NCBI GenBank assembly: GCA_018398805.1
Contig: JAGFBZ010000001.1
Span: 616,331-680,330 of the forward strand
Direction: 5' to 3'
Source: Hirundichthys speculiger
Lineage: Eukaryota > Chordata > Actinopteri > Beloniformes > Exocoetidae
DNA: 64,000 nucleotides
Position numbers and translations under genes: made by a program
Notes under the pieces: generated by a model
Seen by the model: the letters and a program-made list of their open reading frames with translations, nothing else
Told to the model about the DNA's origin: nothing
The model's database searches: none
Part shown: positions 21,230 through 33,594 of the stretch, piece by piece
Numbering within the stretch: the first letter of the stretch is position 1
How the letters are laid out: each line of letters begins with the position of its first letter

Positions 21230-22950
21230 CATTTCATCCTCCTCTCAGAAGAAAGAAGCTTGGAAAAGAAGGATGACAATTACAAAAAACTCTACACCTC
21301 AAACTCAGTCTGATCTGCAGAAGTAAACATTCCAGCTGAATGATCACAGAAACAAGAAGACTAAAACTCTCATTTAAAGACTCAGAAATGAACATGATGA
21401 GGTCAAGAATAAATCTGCTAAACATCTGGTCAACCAATTAAAAGAAATGAGAAAAAAACAATCATCTCTATAATCGTTAACTCAGCAGGAAAAACTGAAC
21501 AAACACCAAAATAAATAAATAATACCTTCCAGGAATTCAATAGGAGCCTGTCTTGAGCTACAGATGGATGATCATCAGTAAGATCATCAGTAAGACATCA
21601 GCACTACAAATAGAGAAAATAATAAATACAGGTTTCATTAAAAGGAAACATTCCCCTAATAATCTACAAAGACCATTTGATTTCATTCATCACACATAAC
21701 AAAGTTAATTGGGAATTTGACCAATCACAGTCTCAGGAATCCAGACAGGAAATACAACACAAGATCAGCTTATACACACATGGCATCCTTCTGTACCTAC
21801 AAAACCCATCAACATCACTCCTTCAAACTATCAATTTGATAAATTCTTTCTCCGATATCTCAGATTATATGATTAACTGGTCCAACTCTAACAACTCTAA
21901 CAACTCTAACATCACCCTTCTCATTAAATACAGGCAATATCAAATATCTGGAAATAAATATTTCTCCCTTGCTGCCAGAATTAATTTTAATCCACCTTTA
22001 GAAACAACAGGACAGTGAATCTGGATGAATCTACCAATAAACTTAAAAAGTGACCAGACTTCCCACCATAAATCAAACCCCCACTCTCTTGGTTTAAATC
22101 TCTGGATTTTGTGGTGTCCCAATATTGAAAAAAACAAGAAAGCGAGAATTAAATTAACAGCATTACAAAGATCCAAACTTAAAGGAGGTCTTGAAGCAAA
22201 CAAACTCCAATATATTCATAAATGGATGAACCCGCATCAATGTGGCTCCTCCTGGGTGGGATTAGAACAATCATTTAGCAAAGACATCAGCATTTCAGAC
22301 TTGCCTTTTATAATCTGCTCCATCAGCCTCCATCCCTGCTTGAAGAACCCAACAGCTACAACTCTGACAGCCTGGTGGGAATTTCACCAAATATCTGACA
22401 CCTCAGTTTCACCTAATATACACAGCCCCATCTGGAATAATCCTGACCACCTGATAAACAGGAAACCAATGAGTTTTTTATCATGGATCATCAAGGGTAT
22501 CACACACCTCAAACATATCTATGAAAACAAGACTCTGGTTCCATTCTCTCAGCTGGTGCAGAAATATAACATTGGAGAAAATCAATTTCTAGAATATATG
22601 CAGATCAAACCTTCTCTAAAACCAAAACCCCTGACCTCAAACTACCTCCATTAATTTCTGAATTAACTCAAATATCTTATTCCCATAAAATTTATCCAAA
22701 ATTTACAAGTTAATTTCTATGATGGAGATAACAATATCCATCCCTTCAATAAATGGGAACAGGATCTACAGTTCACCTCTGCTGACTTCTGTACAAAATA
22801 ATTTACAAAGTGCACTTCACTAGGAAGAAAATGTATAGAATGGGCTTTAAAGACACAAACATTTGTTCACATCATAACAGATTGTAACATTGTAACAGGC
22901 ACCTGCATCCATGTACTATGGGATGTTTAGACAGATTTGATCAGAATAGA
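21230..22950 (+). mobile_element. L1-like LINE ORF2 relict
   Basis: The first part (21230-21550), with stops, reads like the L1 linker between endonuclease and reverse transcriptase (KHLVNQLKE..., AGKTEQTPK, then INNTFQEFNRSL). It then jumps to the end of the reverse transcriptase and the C-terminal region, so the core is deleted. The remaining C-terminal half is fairly open (21677-22654). No 5' end, target duplication or poly(A) tail was identified. Confidence 0.75.
21677..22654 (+). pseudogene. L1-like ORF2: end of reverse transcriptase and C-terminal region
   Basis: Frame 21677-22018 contains KISLYTHGILLYLQNPSTS, the L1 'KISLYADDILLYL.NP..S' block, with the catalytic YADD reading YTHG. 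It continues with INSFSDISDYMINWSNS (normally SGYKINW.KS). Frame 22025-22654 gives LWILWCPNIEKNKKARIKL, a GGLEANKLQYIHKW block, PIWNNPDHLINRK and SWIIKGITHLKHIYENKTLV, typical of the L1 region after the reverse transcriptase. A further stretch to about 22930 continues with stops. With both catalytic Asp residues of the box lost it cannot be active. Confidence 0.75.
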
Positions 22951-25438
22951 TGGAAGCTTATATTGATTAACATCTCAGGTTAGCATAAGAAACGTCTGTC
23001 AAACTAAAATATCTCACTGTGACTGACAGAAGGTGGACATATAATCAGGTATGATTGCTTTGTTTTGTTGTTAGTTAGACAGTTTTCTTGACAAACACAG
23101 TCCATCCAGAACATCCGTCTGCACCATTAGTGTGACAAGAGCTTCTTAACCTCTGTTTTTCTGCTGTTTTTAAGCAGACAAGGCATGAAACAAGTTCACA
23201 AAGAAAAATAATATCAGCTGAGATTCCAAGATCAAAGTCCTCCAACGAAGACTCACTGAGACTCGGGGGAACGCTCATTTCTTTACATCATATTTATGTG
23301 AGTGGCCTTGAAAATTCTGGTAGCAACGTGATTCCCTGAAAGCAGCATCAATCAGAGCGTCAGACTGGTAATACATAAACTGTGGGCAGTTCTATGTCAG
23401 TGAAGCAAAGATCCACTGGACTGTGGAAGTTCTGGTCATTGACTTTTATATTAGACAGATGTTTTTTTCCAAATGTGTTCTGTAGTTTCCAGCATAACTG
23501 AGGACGGTGTTTTTAACTGTGTCAGTGGGTTCCATCGTTTGCTTCCACAGACATCTGGATCATCATTCTGCAGACAGAGGCAGAGGAGGAGCAAGATGAT
23601 CCTTTTCAATTCTAGCTGTTGTCTTACCTTCGCTGTCTACCACCACCCATCACTCTGAAGTACACATCTTCCCTGAATTCACACAACCTCATGTCTCTTT
23701 TCATGACTCTGACTGTTCAGTGCTTCAGTCATCCAAATCATCCAGAAGGGTGACAGGACGTAGCTCCTGCAGCGTGGACCTGCTGGGACTGTTCTGATGT
23801 GATGTTTAACTCCAGGTTTAACGGGCTCATTCAGGTTGGTGACGCCGCACCTCCAGTTGTGGATGTCTGAGGGCCTCATCCATGAAATGTGAGCAGTGGC
23901 TCTTAACAACTCTGATTATCTAACTCACCCTGCTGGATATTTGATGCAACATGTCGTTGTCAGTTCTACGTTAGCGTAACATGAGTTATTTCTCATGAAA
24001 GAGTCAAGGGCTAAAGTGCCCTTAAGCTTGCTTTGTTGTGGTTGTTGCTTAGCAACCTAAGTTTGGAGCAAACAGCTCACTTTTCTCTGAGCCAACCCCA
24101 GAAACTACCGGTAGAGAACTTCTACAGTAGTGACCCCAACATTTCTCTCCTGGACATGTCAAGACATGGCTCTGCCTCCAGCCCCGAGCAGAGCTGCTGG
24201 AAATGAAGGATGGATGCCCTCGGACACCCAGGCGGGACGTGAAACAAGGTCTTTTGGTTCCCACAGCACCAGAGTCCCTGCAGAACTGGTTCCCCACCAG
24301 TTCACCACCAGTTCACCACACCACGATGCAGCTACCTGGATGCTCCATTCATCCCACCAGCACTGTTGGCTGCTGAAACACTGGAGGTCATTAGTAAAAG
24401 GTCAAACACAAGAGGAGAACTAAGTTTGTTGACCAACAGACCTTAAAGGAAATGACTGCTATAAATTCTGTCCTACCTTTAGTTTCTTAAAATCTGTGTT
24501 GTAGAGAAATTAGTTTCTTTTTCTTTCTTCTTTATATTCAAGTAGGAAATGTCATACTTAACATTTGCTTTTGTGTTTGCAACTCCTCCACCTCAGCCAA
24601 GTTTGAACACTTCTTCCATCTTATTCGTCCATCCAGCTCCAATCTGTGATTTGAAGTTAAAATGAAAACGAAGCAGGTGAATGGAAATCTGTGGTGAATA
24701 AAAGTGTTTAAGAGCCAGTTAGCAGGAGCAGCCAAACCCTGACGCTGACGAGCCACCCTGACAGGTCCATCTCCACAGAGGAAAGAAGAACAATGACATA
24801 GATGACACTGATCATCTGAACATTAAAAGTGAATTAAACTTTGGAAGAAGAAAGAAAGAAATGATCTGACACCATTTCTGTAGAGCAGGTTGGGCTCCAG
24901 AAGCACTGGAAATGTCTGACCTTCATGTATTCATTCCCTGCTTCCAGTCCTGAAAACAGATGTTTCAGATGTTTGACCACCACCACATCCCATCAGTCGA
25001 CATGTGAAGGGTGAAGCAGTGACGGCGGAGTGGTGGTGTCGGGGCCTGGTGGTTGAAGAGATGCTGTGTGACGTATATAACACCATGGATCTATGAGTGG
25101 TGGTTCCTGTCAGACTGGTTGAGGGCAGAACTGGTCAGGACGACTTCAGAACTGAATAATGTGGGACCTCAAACAAAACAAGAGGAATCTTTCCACCAGA
25201 ATCAGCCCTTCATTTTCAGATGTTTGACAGTCTATTCCCCATTTCATTCCCTGTCCTCAACATTTCAGCGGGATTTGAGCCCAGGCTCAGTCATTCCATC
25301 TCCTCCGTCTGGTCTCTGGTGGATGTACTGGTGTTCCGAGGACCTCTGTTCCTCTGGAAGCTTCATTTCCAGTTCAGTTTTCAGGCAGACGTCCTCACGT
25401 TTGACTCGATTCAGGATTCACTTCACAGGCCACTCGGT
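22951..25438. other. No recognisable gene
   Basis: Unassigned DNA. Open frames (23473-23658, 24130-24423, 25053-25562) have no domain I can name, and the last overlaps the start of a tandem duplication. An X-box-like palindrome lies at 24044. Confidence 0.4.
24044..24056. promoter_or_regulatory. X-box-like palindrome
   Basis: gttgcttagcaac is a perfect inverted repeat around its centre and differs from the RFX consensus GTNRCC(N)RGYAAC at one position. No gene start is visible nearby. Confidence 0.3.
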
Positions 25439-25660
25439 CCGTGAGGGACAGATGGAGGTCCAGGAGGACTTCCTTCGCTCCAGATGGATCCCAGTTGAAC
25501 CCAGGCGAACCCTCAGAGTCACAGACCTGAGACCGACTCTAAAGGTCTGTCTTGGTCCCTGAGGGACGGAAGGAGGGCCCAGAGGACCTTTCGCTTCAGA
25601 AACCTCATCCAGATGGATCCCAGTTGAACCCAGGCGAACCCTCAGAGTCACAGACCTGAC
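25439..25660. repeat. Tandem duplication of about 110 bp
   Basis: gtgagggacagatggagg... and ctgagggacggaaggagg... both run into agatggatcccagttgaacc and ctcagagtcacagacctga, at 25485-25530 and 25614-25658. Two adjacent diverged copies. Confidence 0.85.
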
Positions 25661-27245
25661 TCCTAATTTTGTCCTGCGGTGCTACTTTGATTCCTTCACA
25701 CCTGAAACATCACATCCAGGTAAACAGAGCTCCTCTACACCGATAAAAACAGTTCAGCTACCAGAAATAAACACTGAGTTCTGAGTGAAAACAACTCAGA
25801 TCAATAAAATGATCCGAGATGTTTCTACCTGACCAGAACTCTGGTTTCTTGTTTAGATTTGGGAGACGTTCAGGGGTTTAAAAGCTGAGATTTACATCAA
25901 TGTACTTAAAAATAGAGTTGGTACAACAAAGAAACAAGAGACAGACTCTGAATATTAGTAAATGATTCATAATTCTAGATCCCTGAAAAATGTAGACCCA
26001 CAAACATGTGAACTAGAAAATAAGAAGAAAATCGAAAAGGAAAAGAAATTAGTCATTATTTCTTGCTTCTGAGCTTGTGTTTGTTGCAGCGCAGGAACAA
26101 TAAAATGACTTAAAACTGAAAGTAGGTACTACTTCATGTTAGCGGAGTTCATGTGGTCACATTCATGGTTGATTCAGTAACTTAATTCCATTTAAAACAA
26201 GATAAACAATCACGTTTCCAGCTCTGAGATTTTTAATCTGGCTCAGAACTGAATGATTTGACAGTGAGGCCAGTTTTCTCCTCTGACAGACAGAAAATCA
26301 GAGATTTGTGGGCAAATGTTGACACCCGTCAGAAGAGGAGGAGGAGGAGGAGGAAGGGTGAGACCCGTCAGATGGTGAAAGGGCAAAGATGACTGATCAC
26401 TGACGCTCCATCTGCTTCGTGGCAACACTAAGACTTTGTGGAGGTGCAGGAAAGGTCTCTGCACATGCTCCGATGGTGCTGAAGTCTAAACTTTAAACGC
26501 AGACGACAACTCATGAAACCGTTCAGACATGGAGAGAAAACTACCCTTCCACCTGTGAAGGGACAGAAGAGAGAGATGTGCAGAGAAGAGGAGAGGAAGG
26601 AGAGTGAAAGGAGGAAATGAAAGTCTGTCACGCTGCACATCTTCTGGACGGCTTCACAGCTGCTCCTGTCTTCAACGGTGACTCGGCACTGTTCTTGATC
26701 TGCAGTTTATATGAACTCCTCTGACTAGAAATGCCTGTTTTTAAAGGCTGCTAAGTGGCTACCTGTTCCAGGTGTTACTAAGGCTCCTCTCAGAGATGCT
26801 GGGTGGACCTCCACACTGAGCCCTTGGTCCTGCTCGTCCTCAGCGAGCTTCATCCCAGGATGACAGCGCCTGAGAGCCGAAGGTTGAGGTTCGTTAGCGA
26901 CAGAAAAAGAAGGATGAAGACAAGGACGAGGCATGAAGCAGAGACCCTGACGTGGACACGTCTCATCTCAGACATGACTCTGGCCTCGGCCCAATTCAGG
27001 AACTGCAACTTTCAGAGGATACAGACTACAAAGACCAGCACCAAAGCTTGGTGAACTGAGATGTTAGAAGACTATTTGAACTGCTGGACCAATCTCCCGC
27101 TCACCCTCATAGGCCGAATCTGTGCAGTTAAATGAAACTGTTACCACAGATCAGTAGGAGAAACCCGGGTGCCGAGTAAGATGGCGTCCACTGGGTGGCA
27201 GCACCAGTCGAAACCGGTCCATACCGCTCCATTTCAGCAGTTAAA
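25661..27245. other. No recognisable gene
   Basis: Unassigned DNA with a short (GGA)n at 26336-26356. Open frames of 69-83 codons near 26725-27054 overlap on opposite strands and lack motifs. Confidence 0.4.
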
Positions 27246-27952
27246 GGGTGAATTCCAATTCCTCCCTTAACCCTCAATCTCAACCCTCAATGTCAAAAAT
27301 GCGCGCTCCCGCTAAGTGTAAGTGCTGTCCCGATTCTTAGAAAGTCAAGTTGAGGGACGAGTTTGAGGGCTGTAGCGCCCTCAAAATTGAGATTTTCCGA
27401 CACCACCCTTGGGAGTAAGAGCTACCTAGACGGCACTGGGTAATTTAGCCAAGACATCTTTGAAAAGGATGGCGACAAAAAAAGCATCTTCGTATATCTT
27501 AAAGATATAAATGTTACGAAACCATCTTATTGTCTTTGTTTGAGATTTTTTTCATGGATTAACATCGTTGTTGCGTAACATTTATTTTTTTACTTTATGA
27601 TGTTTGCTGCCGGACCGGCGGTCCCGGCCGGCTTCACGTTACTTGTATACCTTGTTGTGTAGCGAGGGAGGACTGAATAATGTATCCTCTATTGTGTTAT
27701 TTGCTAATATTATTTAGAGAATATACAGCGCTCTTTTCAATGTTATCCCTGTGTCATTTCAGGAAATACAGAGACAACACGGGCTCTGATACATTTCAGT
27801 CTGAAGACCTAACTGCACTCGAGGGGTGTCCCATTTCTAAGTCACAAGATAACCCTTACACTGACTTTCGAGGGTTAAGATTGAGGGCCAAAAATTGAGG
27901 GTTAAGGGTTAGGGTTGAGATTGAGGGTTAAGAGAGGAATTGAAATTCACCC
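27246..27952. mobile_element. DNA transposon with about 40-bp inverted ends, superfamily uncertain
   Basis: Left end gggtgaattccaattcctcc and inverted right end gggtgaatttcaattcctct both continue with CTTAACCCTCAATCTCAACCCT, giving inverted repeats of about 42 bp with very few mismatches. The flank is aaa on both sides (27243-27245 and 27953-27955), compatible with a 3-bp duplication as in PIF/Harbinger. An ATG near 27469 starts MATKKASSYILKI and then stops. No transposase core is present. Confidence 0.7.
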
Positions 27953-30470
27953 AAAATCAGCCATTAAAGTTGACTAACAACACACTACAGCTGTCCAAGA
28001 TAAATGAACTGATGGACATCAAAGATCATCGTAAAAGTCATCTCCAAAGGATACAAAATAATCTCAAGCTCTGACAGTCTCCTGGATTCAGAGGGAGGAA
28101 CATCTTCACCACAACCACTAACTCCAGTTTACAGCTGATTCGATACAGCTCCATCCACAGAAGGCACATCACTCAAAGTAAAAGGATCTGAATGGGATTA
28201 GTAGTAACAGACACTGACGACTCTGACAACCGTCTTCACGCCACTCAGACCTGCCGTCCACTTCGATCCTTCTGGATCTCAGTCACTAACACTATTTCCT
28301 CCATCCTGCACTGCAGGATCCCATCATCCCCATCACTCTGTCTTCTACGAGACACCGACGAGACCAGTCACAAAAGTCCTTTACTCATCTCTCTAACCGT
28401 CGCCAGGACAACAGTCGTTCATTACTGCTGCGTCTCTGTTTGTTGTGTTTGTATACACGGTGGCGGTGGACGTCAGAAGAGCCGAGTATCAGCACCACCC
28501 AGCAGTGTTTCAGTTTGTCCTACACGTTCCAGTTTATCTCTACATTCGTTTAATTTGTATTAATTTGCCACTGTTGTGTAACATTCACATACTGTCCTGG
28601 GTTTGTTCGTGTTAACATCATGTTTCAGTTGACATCAAAGCATTCATGCAGGTTAAAACAAACACGTACTCATAGTTTCATTATGTTATGTTGTTAATCA
28701 AGTAAGATCAGCTTGTAAATTAGTTTGAGGGTATTGTTCTGTTGAGATATAGTGCTGCTTGACCTGGTTTTAGAGTCTAGTTTTAGGTTTACATAAGTAG
28801 AGTGGTTTTGGGCTTCAGGGTTGATGATGGTCCAAGCTGGAGCTCCAAAATGTTGAAATCTTGTTGGATTATTTACATAGAGAAGAAACAAGAGAATACA
28901 TTTTCTAATTAAGAAGTACAAAGATCTTCTGATTCTGCCTGCCCTCTACTTTCAGTCTTGAGCTCCACTACAGGCCGCTCTGAGCCATAAGTACCAAACG
29001 TAGCCCAGATAAGACCCAGATGTGTCTGCCTTCAGATGCAGCCTGTGAAGGACTCTGGGAAAAATCTAGAGTTCACACCAGTGCAACTCCAGAGTTGATA
29101 CTGGATGTTCATCCATCATTATCACAGGCTCTGTTTTGAAAGGCTTACTCAATGAATTTGTGAATAAAAATGTTGATTTATTTTTCGTCCCTGTCCTGAC
29201 AGCCCTGGTCTCTCCTGACTGAGCTTAGTTCAGCTCTGACAGACTCACACCGTGCAGCTAAATCCTGGTGGATGCTGCCACCTGGTGGCCATGAGAGGAA
29301 CTGCTCTGCTGCTTCAGCGTCTCTGACATCACCAGTTCACATCAATTAAAGCAGACGGCTGAACTCTGAGCCTTCAGGCCTTCAGGAGACACGTTTCTGA
29401 GCTCGTTTCTGTTTTTATGAAAATGCTGGTAATCTGTGGCTCATGTTGAGAAGAAACTTAAAACAATTACTGAAATTGAGTCACTATATGAGCAGCTGAA
29501 CACACGCGATTAATGTTTTATCTGAATAAATAGAACTGACAGCAGTAAAGATGATCACTTGATCTTTTTTATTTTTATCTGAAATCATCAAAGGGCATCA
29601 GGATGAATCATAATTTTAAACCACAGGTTTGGCTGGTCATTGAAACTAAGTCATGGAAAACAGGCATCAACAGAGGCTTGATGGGTCATTTAGGTTGTTA
29701 GATAGCCTGCTGGTGGACGGTTGGAGCTGTTCCCATCAACTCTGGGACAGTTTCATATATATATATATTCTGTCAGACAGAGAGAGGGAGGGAAATAACA
29801 CAGAAGAACGCAGGTTTCACAGCTATATCTGAAATAATGGAGGTCCCCATAGAAATGAACAGACTTATCACATGAGAGCACAAAAGCAAGTAAAGATGAA
29901 GCGTTAGACCCAAAATAAGAAACTCAGCAGATATTAGCAAGATCATGTTTTGTGTTTAGATGGTGTAACATTAGTGGATGAGTTTGCTGCTTGAAAACTG
30001 AGACTGCTTTTGAACGAGGGTTTTGGAGCGGCAGCCTCGCTCTTATCTGACAGGAAGCGGTGTTCAGTCTAAGAACCTTAGTTTTTCAGTGTTGTTTCAG
30101 CCGACTTTCACCTTCTCTATGAAGATAATAAAGACCTCCTGCTTATGCTGGAGATGTTCACAGAGCTGGATGTGGCGGAGATGAGAATCAGCACCTCCAA
30201 GTGGTTCCTGGTAGGAAAAGGGTGGTTCCTTCTGTGGGTTGGAAGTGAGGTGCTGCCTGAACTGAAGCGGTTTCAGTATCTCAGAGTACCTCTCTACATG
30301 AGCTAAACAGCCTGTCAACTACGCAGCTGGAAGACGTTTGTCCCCAAATGCTAGTTTTCCTTTTTCTGCCATGTTTACGTTCTCCTTCACAACCCACAGT
30401 GCATTTTGGCTTTAGGTAATGTTAAACAGGCAGAGATATGGCACAATAACCTAAATATATATGACTTCTA
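27953..30470. other. No recognisable gene
   Basis: Unassigned DNA with a short (TA)n near 29755-29769. The 123-codon frame at 28192-28563 has no recognisable domain. Nothing marks an upstream exon of the receptor pseudogene that follows. Confidence 0.4.
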
Positions 30471-30478
30471 CCTTTAAC

Positions 30479-30888
30479 TAGAGATTTTCCAATGCCATTT
30501 TTGCCCTCCCGATACCGATTTCGATTCTTGAGCTGTGGGAATCGGCCATTACTGACTACCGATCTGAGTGTGATATTGAAAAGAAATTGCACAAAAAATC
30601 CTGTAATCTAATAATCATTCTTGTAAAACATGAATAAATACAGCAAATCCAGCCATTTATGTCTTAAATTTATTTCCAAATAGAACGATATAAAACAGTA
30701 TTGCAAAATTTAAAAGTATTTCTTTTTGCTGGTAGTGTAACGGAAGAAACCAGTAAATAAATCATTAAATATAAATTACTTGGTATCGGTTGGTGCCTGG
30801 ACTATTGTATTCGCCCGATACCGATACCAACATTTTTGACAGTATTGGAGCAATTTCCGATACTGGTATCAGAATCGGAGCAACGCTA
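30479..30888. mobile_element. Non-autonomous hAT element inserted upstream of the receptor pseudogene
   Basis: Left end tagagattttccaatgcc, inverted right end tagcgttgctccgattctg; both subterminal regions hold GATACCGAT/GGTATCGG motifs. cctttaac is exactly duplicated at 30471-30478 and 30889-30896. The related gene copy at 48481-48510 has the uninterrupted sequence gacttctacctttaagccta, the natural empty site. Confidence 0.9.
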
Positions 30889-30928
30889 CCTTTAACCCTA
30901 ACCATCCAGCTGTGCTCCTCCTCGGTAG

Positions 30929-31287
30929 AGTCTGTCTGTGTTGCCTGAGACATAACCATCTCTCTGCTGGTCGCTGTCTCCAGAGGAGAAGACGTCATCC
31001 TAAACTGCTCCTTCACTCCCAAGATCCCACTCTACTCTGGGATGATCACAATCAGATGGATGGCCAGAAAAACCGAAACCTTGACCGTTCTTTTAGTGTT
31101 CGGTTAGAAATGACTCGTTGGTAGGACCCTACAACTGTTCTCTCTGGTTGCTTGGAGATCCTCATCGGGGGTGTCGTCTCTGCTCATCAGGAACGTCCAG
31201 CCCCTCGATAACAACGTCTTCTTCTGTGAAGTGGAGATGGCCTGGAGCTGGCTGCTTTGAATGAAATGACACAAAATTTATGTCGAA
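30929..31287 (+). pseudogene. SIGLEC15-like V-domain exon, broken copy
   Basis: This is a diverged duplicate of the V exon at 48531-48914. It keeps an AG acceptor (tcggtag) and reads SVCVA, stop, DITIS..VAVSRGEDVILNCSFTP, then YSGMITIRWMARK in the homologous frame. The Trp of the intact copy's AAWD is a stop (tga) here. A frameshift follows where the intact copy has PPFFECSV, and the donor GTAAGT is lost (gtcgaagtttctc). The intron just after it is also related (about 31288-31320 against 48917-48955). The gene cannot give a normal receptor from this exon. Confidence 0.8.
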
Positions 31288-31763
31288 GTTTCTCCTTACA
31301 AATAATTGAATTCACTCAGATTATCTCATTTCCTCTCTGAGCAGTTATTAAAAGACTTTATTTCAAGGGCTGTCATGTGATGTACACTCAAGGGTTTTTA
31401 AAGGCACCAGCAACTGATGAGGACACAAAAATTTAAGTCATGACTGTGGAAGGGTTATATGGTTTCATACCTAAAATTTAAAGGTTTATAATTGTATTTC
31501 AGTCTACTAAAAACAGACACCCTATATATTTTTTTTAAATACTAGTGTCTATAACAAAGTATTTGACTTATTACAGTGGAATACAGAAGTAGTACCTTGG
31601 AGTGTCACAAGGGGGCGCACCAGTAATTAGGTAAGGTTTTTGGGATGAGACCTGCAGAATAAACCCTACATTGAGCGAGTAACACCCAAACTCAGCTGTC
31701 TCCGTCTATTTCCTTTTCAGGTTGGTGAAATGGTCTTTTAATACCATCAAACTGTGTAATCTG
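31288..31763. repeat. Intron remnant plus a repeat with hAT empty site
   Basis: The segment about 31655-31720 (gcagaataaaccctacattg, gcgagtaacac, gtctccgtctatttcctttt) is closely related to 33538-33594 plus 34355-34372. Here it is uninterrupted; there it carries the 760-bp hAT element. gtctattt at 31704-31711 is the empty target. The gcagaataaaccct part looks LTR-like, but no LTR pair could be drawn. Confidence 0.6.
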
Positions 31764-32648
31764 TATACACCTTTTCGACTTAGAAATTGTGGACATGCGC
31801 CCCCTAGTGGCTCCGCCATAACTGGAGTGTGCGGTGCTCCACCAACTAACCCAAACACAGCAGCGTGGAGGATCTGTTACTGATAACACAGACATGTCTT
31901 GGATTGATGATGTTAGGCAGTGGCCTCCAGTTACAGATGAAGGTAGTTTATCGCTGTTTTTAATAATTGGTTATGGAAATAGCATGATCTATTCCCATAA
32001 TCAAACACTAAAAACTGTGGAACGCTGCAACGCTGGTTATAACTAACGTCAACAAGCCATAAAGATTATGCTACTGTAACGTTAACGCTAGCGGTAAATT
32101 AGGCTATGTGTTAATGTTATATTTAATTTATTTTATCATTCTCCTAAGTCACTCATTCATTCATTCATTCATTGATTTATAGGCTTGTGCTAGCGCCGAG
32201 GGCTACAGTAGCATCATACTGCTGTTCTTTCGGCCAGAATCGTCCGGGACTCTCAGCAAAGACTATGAGTAGTACGAGACTGAATGTTAACGAAAACTCA
32301 CCCGGCTGTATTTATTTGGAACAAAGTCCTTTCTGTTGATATTTTTCACCCACGTCTTCCTAACTTCTTGTTCTGCAAACAAGGCAGTCTTCGTGCAGTA
32401 AAGGCTTGTGTATTTCACATACTTTCTTCTTCCATTGTTGAATTTTCACGCCATTGTTGGCACAGTTTATGGCGGAACATGTATTCCCACTCGACCAACT
32501 CGACATTATAAAAGTATATATTTGTAGAAAGACAAAAACACTGGTTAATCTGCGAAATCTGTGAAATCGTCGCTCTGTGTCGCTCTGTAGCACCCTCCAG
32601 CAATGGCGGACGGGGTACTTCCGGGGGGCTGGCCCGAAAAGGTCTATA
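31764..32648 (+). mobile_element. Possible ISL2EU/YqaJ-type non-autonomous DNA transposon, copy 1
   Basis: Ends tatacaccttttcg and, inverted, tatagaccttttcg form 14-bp terminal repeats next to TA, compatible with a TA duplication. The first exon of a coding unit is kept: ATG at 31894 gives MSWIDDVRQWPPVTDEG up to a donor-like ag|gtag near 31942. W-I-D-D-V..W-P-P-V is how I remember the start of YqaJ-nuclease proteins of fish ISL2EU-like transposons. No further exons are present. A second copy lies at 43965-44792. Confidence 0.55.
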
Positions 32649-33537
32649 CTGGTGCATGTTAACTAATGTGTAATGCCCATGTTGTAAATTCAAAGGCGAG
32701 ATGATGCAATCTATAAACCAATGTGGCATGAGTGTCAAGGTAGCCGTGGGCGCATGTAGAGGAAGCTAGCGCGCCCAGTAAAATATTGGTTTAAGGCAAA
32801 TCAGTGCGAATAGCCAATATAATGTGTATCAATAGGTAAGGTTATTACCACTAAGTCCATGCATTGAGCCAGGTTTAATTTTAAGGTTCACGCTCGAGTT
32901 TTATAGAAATACTTATTTACGCCACCATTTTGAGTGCGTGCGGAAGTTGTATTTTCCATGATTACACAGTACTAACAATAACAAGAGTTTCTGATTGTTA
33001 TTGAAATGTGCAATTTTGGTATTGTTGTTGTACTGGCAAAAAAAATCATAATTGAATATCTTATTTTACCAGTAGTTAGGTGAGTTTCTAGTGAGGCAGT
33101 TATACAACAATTACACAAGACACTTGACCACAGACGAGAGTGCAGAGTGGATTTAATCTCCATTCTATACAGCAGAGATGGTCAGTTACTCACATACACA
33201 GGACCAGCCGTTGTCGGCTAATGACAATGAGCAAACCAGATGCATTTACTTTTAACACATTGCCTCAATAACAACGAATCCTTGAGCGAAATTCTCCAAA
33301 CGGCTATGTGTCCCAAAATGCTATGTGTACGATATTTCACATTCCAGAGGAGAAGTAACGGACGTATAGACTTAACATTATTGAAAGAAACAGGTCACAG
33401 TGACATAAGGGCCACTTTCCTATAACAGTTTTATATTAAAGTCGACACATAAGAAAATGGTTAGGAATAATAAAAGGTTTTAAGGAATATGTTGTAACTG
33501 AAAATGTAAAATATTGACAACATGAAGTTGTAAATGC
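32649..33537. other. No recognisable gene
   Basis: AT-rich unassigned DNA between the transposon and the repeat that hosts the next hAT insertion. It may be internal sequence of a decayed retroelement, because related pieces flank it (31655 and 33538), but no coding motif is readable. Confidence 0.35.
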
Positions 33538-33594
33538 AGAATAAACCCTGCAGTTGAGCGAGTGACACGTAAACACAACTGTCTCCTTCTATTT

